This document shows, piece after piece, positions 44,217 to 54,485 of a stretch of 64,000 nucleotides of DNA. This stretch comes from Terfezia claveryi (lineage: Eukaryota; Ascomycota; Pezizomycetes; Pezizales; Pezizaceae), in NCBI GenBank assembly GCA_015179025.1, contig WHUX01000003.1, positions 1-64,000 on the forward strand. The letters are read 5' to 3'. A model generated the notes under the pieces. The model saw only the letters and a program-made list of their open reading frames with translations. It was not told the origin of the DNA and searched no databases. Within the stretch, counting starts at the first letter, position 1; the number at the start of each line of letters is the position of its first letter. The translations under genes and the position numbers were made by a program.

Positions 44217-44829
44217 GGACTGTAACTACGAATATACAAGTCGGTGGTAGAGGTATAAGGGGTAATTGGTAATAAATCACAAGTATAAATGTAGTAGCAA
44301 CTCGAGTATAAAGTAGACTTGATAAGAGTAAAGCTATATGAGACTTAGAACACCGCTTGAGTCTTATTGTATTAACTATGTAAAAGCGGTAGCTTATATA
44401 GAAGCATTGATCTAATAACTCGTTATCAGATCTGATGACACTTCCCTTAATGGCTTAGTAGAACTGACATTAGATGGTTGCCTAGAATAGGAAGACACTT
44501 CCTATTTAGGAACTCTGTAGTCTGACATACATTGATTAGGCAGCCTGAACTTCAACACATTGCAGTAAAGCTGTCATACAGAAGATAAACTTGTATACAA
44601 CGAATAACAATATAAGAATAATGAACATAAGAACTTAATGGATATCTATAGAAGAGAGTACATGTATGAGAATGCATTCAGAGGTCACATGCTTCCTTGC
44701 TCCAATACTCATCCATTCTGGACACATTACCCGCATCTGTATGGTTGATCAGGCTATAGCAGTTAGCAGCCATAATTAGGTATTGGGATATTCCCTGTTG
44801 AGGGTAGGTCTCTTACCTGAGCCATAACA
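44217..44829 (-). repeat. 5' LTR of Gypsy-3
   Basis: Matches 38229-38851 with scattered, mainly transition, differences; ends TAACA directly before the TTCCT duplication. Confidence 0.9.
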
Positions 44830-44834
44830 TTCCT

Positions 44835-45056
44835 TACCTCTTCTACTAGCTAATACTGTCCCTTACTTTCCCTACTGGCTAATACTATTTTTTACCTCCC
44901 CTATATACTAATACTGTCTATTGCTTCCCCTACTAGCTAATGCTATCTATTACCTTCCTTGCTGGCTAATATTGTCCATTACCTTCTTCACTGGCTAGTA
45001 CTATTCATTACCTCCTCTGCTAGCTAATACTATCCATTACCTCCCCTGCTAGCTAA
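44835..45056. repeat. ~29-bp minisatellite, B1 left arm (second part)
   Basis: Continuation of the array after Gypsy-3, about 8 copies, then AT-rich DNA with TATTGTAGGCCAAATATCTA-type repeats (45057-45480) that also mirror the right arm. Confidence 0.85.
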
Positions 45057-45665
45057 TGTAGTCCTAATACTAAATATAGCGTAAGCCTTATATCTAGCTA
45101 AAGAAGGAGCAAATATAGAATATATTGTAGGCCGAATATCTAGCTAAAGAATAATTGAATATGGGATATATTGCTAGCAGTACATCAAGCTATAGGAGGT
45201 ATGAATATTGGATATATTAGATGTAGTTAGTTTAGGATAAACCTAGTGCTTATACTACAGGCCAAATATCTAGCTAGAGAAGGGGCAAATATAGAGTATA
45301 TTGTAGGCAGAATATCCAGCTAGCAAAGAAATGAATATTAGGTATATTACACACTGAGTAGGAAAGGCACAAATATTACTAGTTGTTTATCCAATTTAAG
45401 TCAGCATGAATATTAAGTATACTACAGGTTATTTATCTAGCTAGAAAAGGTATAAATATAAAGTATATTATAGGCTAAATAAGGAGCTTAGGCAACTCAT
45501 TTCTAGATCATACTACTTTACTTGTCATTAGCTTCTGGCATGTTGGCAGTAGCTATCCAAAACAACTGCTAGTATATGTATAATATAGATTGATCTTGCA
45601 GAAGGTACAATTGTTGGTCCTATTTATTTCTAATATAGTAATGTATAATATGAGACTTTCTATTT

Positions 45666-46003
45666 AGTAGAGTTGTTATTCTAACTAGCTTTTCGTTAAC
45701 TTAACTCATTGAGTAGTTACTATTATTCTTCCAAATAATAATACTTATAAGAAGAATTTCACTATACTTAGGTAATATACTCACTACCAAATATATATTA
45801 ATATATATATATTGAAGCCTGCAATATATATATATTTCCTATTATATATAATAGCTAGAAAGGGATATAGATATATAACTATAAATAGCAATAGTATGTA
45901 TTTTAATATGAGCAAGATATATATAACTAGCTGCATAAAATAAATATAAATCTGGCAATTGCCTTTTTAACAATTACTAATTTTAATTTAAATAACTTAA
46001 ACA
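45666..46003. other. B1 spacer (palindrome loop)
   Basis: 338 bp of AT-rich DNA between the arms, with (TA)n-like runs (45790-45860). No gene. Confidence 0.7.
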
Positions 46004-46603
46004 ATAGAAAGTCTTATATTATATATTACTATATTGGGAATAAATAGGACTAATAGTTGTGTCTTCTGCATGATCAACCTATATTATGCACATACTAGCA
46101 GCTGTTTTGAGTAGCTACTGTTAACATGCTAGGAGATAATGACAAGTAAAAGGGTATAATCTAGGTATAAGTTGCCTGAGCTCCTTATTTAGCCTGTAAT
46201 ATACTCTATATTTATACCTTCTCTAGCTAGATAAACAACTTGCAGTATACTCAATATTCATGCTAACCCAAGTTAGATAAACAATCAGTAATATTTACAC
46301 CTTCTCTACTTAGTCTACAATATATCCAATATTCACCCTTTCTCTAGTTAGATATTCTGCCTATAATATACTCTATATTCACCTCTTCTCTAGCTAGATA
46401 TTTGGCCTACAATATGAGCATTGGGTTTACTCTAAACTCACTATGTCTGATATATTCAATATTTATACCTTCTATAACTTGATATACTGCCAGCATTATA
46501 CCCTATATTCACCTATTCTCTAGCTAGATATTTGGCCTACAATATACTTCATATTCACTCCTTCTCTAGCTAGATATTAGGCCTATAATATATCTAGTAT
46601 TAA

Positions 46604-47614
46604 GATAGCATTAGCTAGTAGAGGAGGCAATAGATAGCATTAGCTAGTGGAGGAGGTAAAGGACAGTATTAGCTAACAGGGGAGGTAAGGAATAGTATTA
46701 GCTAGCAGAGGAGGCAATAGATAGTATTAGTTAGTAGGGTTAAGGAATAGCATTAGCTAGTAGGAGAAGTAAGGGATAGCATTAGCTAGTGGAGGAGGTA
46801 AGAGATAGCATTAGCTAGTGAGGGAGATAAACAGCATTAGCTAATGGGGGAGATAAAGAACAGCATTAGCCAGCAGGGGAGGTAAGGGAAAGTATTAGCT
46901 AGCAGAGGAGGTAATAGATAGTATTAGCTAGTAGAGGAGGTAAGGAATAGTATTAGCCAACAGGAGAGGTAATGGACAGCAATAGCTAGAAGAGAAAGTA
47001 ATGGACAGTATTAGTTAATAGGAGAGGTAATAGACAGTATTAGCTAGTAGGGAAGGTAAGGGACAGTATTAGCTAGTGCAGGAGATAATGGACAGTATTA
47101 GCCAGTAGAGGAGGTAATAGATAGTATTAGCTAGCAGAAGAGGTAAGGAATAGCATTAGCTAGTAGGGGAGGTAAGGGACAGCATTAGTCAGTAGGAAAG
47201 GTAAGAGATAGTATTAGCCAGTGGAAGAGGTAATGGACAGTATTAGCTAGCAGGGGAGGTAATAGACAACATTAGGTAGCGGGGGAGGTAAGGGACAGTA
47301 TTAGCCAGTAGGGAAGGTAATAGACAGTATTAAACAGTAGAGGAGGTAACAGATAGTATTAGCTAGTAAGAGAGGTAATAGACAGTATTAGCCAGTAGGG
47401 GAGGTAAGGTATAGCATTAGGTAGTAGGTAAGGTAATGGACAGCATTAGCCAGTGGGGGAGGTAAGGGATAGCATTAGCTAGTGGGGGAGGCAATAGACA
47501 GTATTAGCTAGTGGGGGAGATAAGGGATAGCATTAGCTAGTAGGGGAGGTAAGGAATAGCATTAGCCAATAGAAGAGGTAAAGGATAGTATTAGCCAGTA
47601 GGAGAGGTAAGGGT
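46604..47614. repeat. ~29-bp minisatellite, B1 right arm
   Basis: Same unit in the opposite orientation (GGAGGTAATAGACAGTATTA then GCTAGTAG), about 35 copies. Similar array length on both arms (about 0.9-1.0 kb) suggests conversion between arms or origin before the palindrome formed. Confidence 0.9.
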
Positions 47615-47771
47615 GAATATTCAGCCTATAGTATATATAATATTTGCTCCTTCCTCAGCTGTATATTCGATTTGCAATATACCTTATATTTGCCCTTTTT
47701 CCTACTTGATGTACTAACCACAATATACCTAATATATGCCTTTTTTGTAGCTAGATATTTGGGCTATAGTA

Positions 47772-48954
47772 CAGAGGCGTAGAACAAAAGTCCTTTCCCC
47801 TTTCCTATCTGGGAGTTGCATAGGCAGGCTTATGCATGTATGGATACTTGGCATATGTATGAGCATTCACGCATATTTACTCTCTTACAAATAGCCTTCC
47901 ACCAGCTCAACCCATCAGTTGTCTTACTTTCTCATTGTCCAACTTCTTAATTTACTAGATATCGCCGAAAACTCAATTGGCCAGATATCCTATTCTCTAA
48001 CTATGGAATTCATTATACATCAGTCCTTCTCTAACCCTCAACCCTTCTACTAACTCTTCCCTACTATCTTAATTCATCAAGTATATCACCCTTCTCCACC
48101 CTCTTAAATTCCAATCTTCCGAGTACCTTAATCTTCCAAACACTCCAATCCCCCGAATACCCTAATCCCCTAAATACCCCAATCCTAGGTAGTAGTCCAT
48201 AGGCAAACATATTGCTAATAACCGAAATAGGGACCACTCACTTCCCGTACAACAGCTGAGCAAGCATGGGAGAATGCATGGTATAACCTTGAGTAATAGA
48301 GGATTCAGCATCGAATTAAACGCATTCCTTACTATATCTAAGAGGTCATCAGACTTGAGAGTAAAAATGAATATTCTGAAGGACATCCTCTTGTAAAAAG
48401 AGATAAAGAGTTACTGGATTACAATCTACCATGAGTGGTAGCTCTGTATTCAGAAGACTAATAAGATCTACAAGAATGCATGGTTGCTGTTTCAATATGC
48501 TACTATCGGAAGTATATTGCATATCTTAGGCCTCTTGTTAGTATTCAGGAAGTTGTCGATCTAGAGGATCTTAATACTAATAAATGGAGATATATGCTAG
48601 AAACTGACCAAATTATTAGTATTAATCTGATCAATATTATGATCTCAGCTAGTTCTAAAGGCCAAAAAAAAGAAGGCCCCCTTCAGAAACATGGGAGGAA
48701 ACCAGGGCCAAGATGTGCTTCATGCTGCTATCAAAACCCAGTATGAGTGGAAAGGAGGTGAGGTGGGATAGGTGTGTGAGGTAGGTGAGCAGCGAGGGCA
48801 TTGGTTACATGTAGATAGCTATTGTAGATTGCCAACTTGAATCTGAAGTAACATACATATGCCAAGTACATATACGCACATATTCTATATATGTATGCAT
48901 ATGTATGATTTTCCTAAAGAAGAAAGAGGAAATGACTTTTATTCTATACCTCCA
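47772..48954. mobile_element. 1.18-kb TIR element with CAGAGG ends in the B1 right arm
   Basis: Absent from the left arm, so its borders are exact. Left end CAGAGGCGTAGAACAAAAGT; the right end complement reads TGGAGGTATAGAATAAAAGT. A second inverted pair, TACTTGGCATATGTATG, lies about 80 bp inside. TA borders both ends (47770-47771, 48955-48956). Internal frames are short and unrecognised. The CAGAGG start is shared with P1, suggesting the same Tc1/mariner-pogo-like group. Confidence 0.75.
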
Positions 48955-49906
48955 TATATTCACTGCATTTACCCTTAATTGGCCAACCCTGATATATCCA
49001 ATATTCACACATTTACTAGCTTGATATGCTCCCTACAATGTACCCAATCTCACCAACATATAAGTCTTCTTTCTCTCACTTCATGTAGGAGGGAAAAGTC
49101 TAATATAGTTCCTGAATTGTAGGCATATGTGGATATGGATATATATGCTAATATATACACTCTGATTGCTAGTACATATGGGCATAGATATCCAGGCTTT
49201 AAGGAGCCCTTAATTGTAAGCTTATGTAGACATAGATATCTAGGCTAATATAGACTCCGAATTGTAGGCTCATATGGGGCAGTACAAACTAGAGGTAGAG
49301 GAAAGTTATGAACTAGTAGTATAGGGAACAGTACAACTTAGCGGTGGAGGGAAGGGGCAGGGAAAGGAGTACAATGAACTAGCCATACTTCTATATATAT
49401 ATATATTCTCTAGTTTAGCTACCTTCTGTTAATTAAACAAGCCTTTATAATAAAATTATCTTGAGTCTACTTATCTATATATCTATATTCTATATTCACT
49501 GTAAATTCTAATAAGATATAGCTTATATTCAGAGTTTTTTTCTATTCTTTTTTATTTTATTTATATTTTGCCTATTGTATTCTATTTTTTAATTTATTTC
49601 AATTTGTTTATTTACTGGTATGATAATAATTAAGTCATATTTTAGGGTTGTTTATTTGTTGCCAGTGGTGCAGTTATTATTTTGTATACAATATAGATGA
49701 TAATAATTATTTTGTATGCAACATTTATAGAACATTTCATTCGACTGATGTATGTGATAGTAAAAAGGTAAATGGGCTAGGCTAGTCTAGGCCTACTACT
49801 AGATAGGCCAGTTACTAGTGCCAAAGCTGGGTAGGTTGTCCTACCTAACTATAGCATCCCACAAGTGTATGTAACATCTTACATATAGCTAGGATACACC
49901 ACTCTA

Positions 49907-50465
49907 TAGGATAGAATAGAGACACAACAGGGATATAAGACACTTTTTTAGCAATATTGAATCAAATGTTCTTACAGAATATCTCCACCAATTTTATTCT
50001 AATATTTATGAAACTTTAAGCAGTTCTTTTTGAGGGCCTTTAGATGCTCTTGTAGGTGCCCTAGACCTCATTCATACCTTTTGCATTTTAAACACCTACA
50101 GAGGTAAAAGGTACTATTTAGGCACTATAATAGATACTATTACCCTAATTGTATACAATATAAGGACTCAGCTTCAGAATATCTATATATATATATGTTC
50201 AAGTTTTATGCAAAATTTTGAAGCAATCAAGTAAATATTTGTTGTATTATTGATATAGATAGTTGATATGGAAGATAGCTAAATGAGATATTATATATAA
50301 ATTATAATTAGTTGATATAAATATCCTGTAATTTTATTCTACCTTATATATTATTGGAGTGCTCAACTTAACCTATATATACCTAAATAATTATGGTATA
50401 TATGATATAAGTAGAGCAATATGAACCTTCTTAAGCAAATTAAAGTCTTAACTCTAACTTATATA
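49907..50465. repeat. B2 left terminal inverted repeat, inner part
   Basis: Mirror of 51165-51728, with C>T and G>A at most of the differing positions. B1 separates it from its first ~30 bp at 36122-36151. Confidence 0.8.
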
Positions 50466-51164
50466 ATATGCTAGATTAGGGAGGGCAAGTTACCTAGCTA
50501 TAAAGTAGGAAAGTAGAGGATCCGCTATATAAAATGTATAAAGAAGAGGTGGTATAGAATGTATCTTATCAATTGGGGTGCTCTATAGTACTAGGTAGAA
50601 GGGGTGGAGTTTGAAGTAGATATAGAGAAGATCTAAAGTAGTTAGAGAAATTAGTAAAGGTAGTCTTATATATGTAGTTTTTCAACTATACATATATTAG
50701 GAAAGACAGTATCTAGTTATATATAAAGATATTGAGCTTGGTAGTTAGACAATACCTCAGACATAACCTATAGTAATATGCTACCTTGCTATAAGTAAGA
50801 TTTATTAATATGAGTATAGATCTACTCCTCTCTTCCCTCTAAAAAAAAAAAAAAAAAACAGAAGGTATGTAGTGCTCTCTTTTTTTCAATCTATTACCTT
50901 TAATATATATACTAAATGTATATATGTTATAGTTACCTGAGAGAGCTATTGGGCTTGCTTAAATCTATTTTAGATATATAAGCTAGATAGTGCTCATATA
51001 TATTTATTTAAAGTTCTTTAGCTAGTCCTAAAATAAATACATTATTAGTATTCAGGTGAGCCAGATATTGTAAAGAATTCTAGCAAGCTCAAACATGGAC
51101 TGTAAAGCCTAAGTTAGGTAAAATAATTTTAGAATAGCTCAAATAAGATACTAGAACTAGTTTA
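50466..51164. other. B2 centre, no gene
   Basis: AT-rich, with an A18 run near 50841-50858; all frames are short. Confidence 0.5.
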
Positions 51165-51728
51165 ATTAAGCTTAAGATGAGTAGCAGACCTCAGTTTACC
51201 TAAAAAAGTTCATGCAGCTCCACTTATACCATATATGCCACCATTATTTTTAGGAAGTATGGGGTATCAAGTACTCCAATAAAATATAAGGTGGGATGAA
51301 ATTAGAGGATATTTGTATCCACTAACCTCAATTTGTACACAATGTCTCATTTAGCCATCTTTTGCATTAACCGTCCATATTAATAACATAACGAATATTT
51401 ACCCGATTGCTTCAGAATTTTGCACAGAACTTGAACATATATATATATAGATATCCTGAAGCCGAGGCCTTATATTGTGCACAATTGGGGTAATGGTATC
51501 TATTGTAGTGCCCAAATGGTACCTTTTACCTCTGTGGGTCTTTGAAATGCAGAGGGTGTGAACGAGGTCTGGGGCACCTACAGGAGCACCTAAAGGCCCT
51601 CAAGGAGAACCGCCCAAAGTTTCATGAACATTAGAATGAAATCGGTGGAGATATTCCGTAAGAACGTCCGATTCGATATTGCCAAGAAAGTGTCCCGCAT
51701 TCCTGTCGTGTCCCTCTTCCCCGTCATA
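51165..51728. repeat. B2 right terminal inverted repeat
   Basis: Reverse complement of 49907-50465. Example pair: GGAATATCTCCACCGATTTC here (as complement) and GAATATCTCCACCAATTTTA on the left. GC-rich and apparently unmutated in its outer 350 bp. Confidence 0.85.
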
Positions 51729-51730
51729 TA

Positions 51731-52814
51731 CAGTACCGCAACGATATACACATATCAGTAAACAACTCTTGGGTGTCCATGTAGCAGCCCACTTTGGTTT
51801 GTCGACCTACATGTCTGTGCTGGGCAATGAGACAAGGTTAGGGTGTACGAGATGTAAATGGCAGGAGCCCACTCTCACTCGCAGCATCGGCCGGACACTT
51901 GGCTGTTGTGCGGATGCTAGTTGAGCGGGCGGATATAGATGCGGACTCTAAAGATCAAGGTGGCCAGACCCCACTGTCATGGGCCGTTAAAGGAGGGCAT
52001 GAGGCTGTTGTGCGGCTGCTTGTTGAGCGGGCGGATGTGGATGCGGACTCTAAAGATCAAGGTGGCCGGACTCTACTGTCATGGGCCGCACAACGAGGCC
52101 ATGAGGCTATTCTGCGGCTGCTTGTTACGCGGGCGGATGCGGATGCGGACTCAAAGAATTGGTATGGCCAGTCTCCACTATCATGTGCAGCATTAGGAGG
52201 GCATGAGGCTATTGTGCGACTGCTTGTTGAGCGGGCGGATGTGGATGCGGACTCTGAAGATCAAGGTGGCCGGACTCCACTGTCATGGGCCGCAGAAGGA
52301 GGTCATGAGGATATTGTGCGGCTGCTTGCTGAGCGGGCAGATGTGGATGCGGACTCTAAAGATCAAGGTGGCCGGACTCCACTGTCATAGGCCGCAGAAA
52401 GAGGTTATGAGGATATTGTGCGGCTGCTTGCTGAGCGGGCAGATGTGGATGCGAACTAAAGAATTGGAGTGGCTTGACTCTACTATCATGTGCAGCATCA
52501 AGAGGGCATGAGGCTGTTGTGTGGCTGCTTCTTGAGCGCGAGATGTGGATGCAGACTCAAAGGATGACAATGACCGGACACCACTATCATGGGCTGCAGA
52601 ATATGGGCATGAGGCTATTGTGCGGCTGCTTCTTGAGCGCGAGGATGTGGATGTAGACTCAAAGGATAAGAATGACCGGACACCACTATCATGGGCTTCC
52701 GAACATGGGCATGGGCCTGTTGTGCGGCTGCTTGCTGGGCTGCCGGATGTAGATATGAGGTCCATGGATAGGGATGGCCAAACGGCGTTAACACGAGCGG
52801 CGCCCTGGGTATAG
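51731..52814 (+). pseudogene. STAND gene segment 4: nine ankyrin repeats
   Basis: After B2 the frame resumes with KQLLGVHVAAHFGLSTYM, a typical linker, then nine repeats of about 34 residues (102 bp) from 51880 to the stop at 52812-52814. The consensus is GHEAIVRLLVERADVDADSK followed by DQGGRTPLSWAAEG. Repeats 2, 4, 5 and 6 are nearly identical in DNA, which indicates recent tandem amplification or conversion. Breaks: TGG>TAG at about 52388, a 2-bp loss near 52453 and a 1-bp loss near 52541. Ankyrin arrays form the ligand-sensing part of fungal STAND proteins. Confidence 0.9.
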
Positions 52815-53229
52815 AGCCGCACAGGTACAACGATTTTTGCGCCCACAGCCTTGGAAGATATCCAGGACTGAGATTTCTAGACACAGGTACATTGAGAATT
52901 GATGACACTTTGGTTTTGATTTTGCTGTTCTTCATTCCGTATCGAAGTACTCATGTGCCGTCTAAGTTGAATAAAGTCTAGGAAGCGAGTGGTTTTCTAT
53001 TTTTCCTTTTACTTTTCTTTCCTTCTATTGTGTACTTATTGGAGTAAAGTGGGGCAAGGCGTGGCCTACCATAGTTAGTTTGATAATTGACTCGCGCAAG
53101 CATCTATCGCCATATACTTTTCCTTTTATGTAATATTTTATAAAGTGGAATTATGATGTCCCTACTCCCATATGATAGTGAGCTTTCTCTCCTATACCTG
53201 CAACAACGTGCCATTCTTGTTCGCACCCC
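52815..53229. other. Downstream of the STAND gene, no gene
   Basis: Former 3' untranslated region; T-rich stretch at 52990-53030. Nothing recognised. Confidence 0.4.
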
Positions 53230-53435
53230 ACATGTTTCACACCAAAACCATCCATTTTTCGAAAAAAATATATATTGTCAAAGATCAGCCATACAACCAA
53301 TTCACGATAAATAAAAATAAAAAAAAAAATCATTTCCAAGGAAGCTTACTTCTCTAGCATAGTATTGTCTCAAAAGTCACAAACTGAATTTTTTTTTTTT
53401 TCGTATTATAGAGCTCTGCAATGTTGGGGATGTAC
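53230..53435 (+). repeat. Repeat shared inverted with 62350-62530
   Basis: Contains ATATATTGTCAAAGATCAGC and AGAGCTCTGCAATGTTGGGG. The same words occur in inverted order and orientation at 62350-62530. Confidence 0.6.
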
Positions 53436-53911
53436 CTTTTACATACAGACCCTAGACATAAGTCTTGGTAAAACGCCAAAACACACCAAAAGTGGCCCTC
53501 GTGTGAAAAATGGTAAAAACCGAGCCCGGCAGATCATTATATTAAAAAAATTGTAGATTTAAGAGAGAAGCACACGGTCTTTCCTCTGATTTTTACAGCC
53601 TGGTTAAACGCCTTGGACAGGCACAGCAGTCTGTAGAACTAAAATCGTTGAAATTGCGCTAAACTGTATGGGGAATAACGCGTTTTCGCAACCTTTCAGT
53701 TTGCGAGGACTTCAAAAAATCACCATGGCAGCTGAAGAACTTCTATAGGCCTATAAATTTGGATTTGGAAACTTCATATCAAGCTCAAACTCTATCCAAA
53801 AAGCCGTTCGTAAATTCACAAGGTGAGCGTGATTATGCAGGTATCTACGAAGGGCATTTTTGGTGTGTTTTGGGGTTTTACCAAGACTTTTGTCTAGGGA
53901 CTGTACATACA
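53432..53911. repeat. Inverted-repeat element left of the GMC gene
   Basis: 53432-53499 (CCTAGACATAAGTCTTGGTA then CCAAAACACACCAAAA) is mirrored by 53851-53905. The right side, 53744-53905, recurs in direct orientation with a deletion at 57086-57203. Confidence 0.6.
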
Positions 53912-54485
53912 AATTTGTATGAGATGTATGACTATATACGAGAGAAAATTCTGTGCTGTGGGGTTTGGATATTTTTCCGTGGAAAACATTCAGAAAATCT
54001 CTGTAGTGGTCTTACTTAGCGAACACAGCTTAGGCGGAGTTTTTTTGTTGATATTTTCTAAAAGAGGGCAATTTTTTTGCCGTTCCTATGCGAACTAGAA
54101 ACTATATACATAGAGTACATAGCAAAAACACAAAAAACAGAGAGTTTAGACCCCTGCTATCCAAAACAGTCTTGCCGAGGTTTTTTTTTTTTTTATTTTT
54201 ATTTTTAGTACTTTTTATTTATATTTTTTAATTTTTGATTTTAATTTTGCGGGCTGGTATTGGGTTGATATGGGTAATCTCTCAGGTCGATACAAATTTT
54301 TGCATTACCCTGATATCTCTCGGCATATTGGTACCCCAAGGTTATATGGGACATATTTACTGGTAATATGTATGTATATAATATACGCATGAAGGCGCCC
54401 AATAAAACTCCCGACAACTTCCCTTCCCCACCCACACCCAAGCCTCTTCCAATTCACAGCCCATCCACCCATCCATGCACCTCCC
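53912..54485. other. Spacer left of the GMC gene, no gene
   Basis: T-rich (T15 run at 54181-54195) and AT-rich; would include the 3' untranslated region of the GMC gene. Confidence 0.4.

Larger units (their letters stand above)
38229..44829 (-). mobile_element. Ty3/gypsy chromovirus with both LTRs and TSD (Gypsy-3)
   Basis: LTRs 38229-38851 (623 bp) and 44217-44829 (613 bp), TGTTAC...TAACA, with a perfect 5-bp duplication TTCCT (38224-38228 and 44830-44834). The minus-strand order is gag, protease, RT, RNase H, integrase, chromodomain. A different family from Gypsy-1 and -2, judging by LTRs and RT sequence. Most frames are cut by TAG/TAA from CAG and TGG codons, and LTR differences are largely transitions. 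It lies within the minisatellite of the B1 left arm. Confidence 0.92.
36154..49904. mobile_element. B1: giant palindromic foldback element inside B2
   Basis: Left arm 36154-45665 and right arm 46004-49904 are reverse complements through their full length once three later inserts are removed, leaving arms of about 2.65-2.7 kb and a 338-bp spacer. TA borders both ends (36152-36153 and 49905-49906). Matched landmarks: CAGCTTTGGCACTAGT (36210 / 49825 region), GGGTTGGCCA (37083 / 48990), minisatellites (37530-38228 and 44835-45056 / 46604-47614) and CTTTCTATT (45656 / 46004). No transposase or other gene belongs to it. Its intrinsic length is about 5.7 kb; the rest is Gypsy-3, a 1.2 kb TIR element and a ~250-bp insert. 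Confidence 0.85.
36122..51728. mobile_element. B2: long-TIR non-coding element (1.8 kb, split by B1)
   Basis: The outer termini TATGACGGGGAAGAGGGA occur inverted at 36122 and 51728, with TA outside each (36120-36121, 51729-51730). The left arm resumes after B1 at about 49907-50465 and mirrors the right arm 51165-51728 (TIRs of about 560 bp). Removing B1 leaves about 1.85 kb with a central ~700 bp that has no gene. The STAND frame reads straight through once the whole block is removed. The left arm is strongly C>T/G>A mutated, while the right arm keeps the GC-rich form. Confidence 0.8.
21070..52814 (+). pseudogene. NACHT-ankyrin STAND (NLR-like) gene split by nested transposons
   Basis: Four plus-strand pieces make one gene in order: NACHT NTPase (21070-21839), 66 bp of the next exon (33329-33394), post-NACHT region (35553-36119) and ankyrin repeats (51731-52814). 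The joins are precise. P1 lies in an intron whose GTAAGT donor (21840) and TAG acceptor (33328) rejoin 'GGAAT|GTTTTTG' to read QGMFLLPALH. The LINE is bounded by a 12-bp target duplication. B2 is bounded by TA, and removing it gives one frame from ALG into TVPQRYTHIS. The family (fungal NLR-like STANDs) acts in nonself recognition and programmed cell death. Frameshifts near 21355, 21810, 35790 and 52450 and a TAG in the ankyrin part make it a pseudogene. The 5' end before 21070, with any effector domain, is missing. Confidence 0.85.

Noticed and set aside
37530..47614. CRISPR-like regular repeats
   Set aside because: Units are imperfect head-to-tail copies of about 29 bp with no spacers, in a eukaryotic setting; they are minisatellites.
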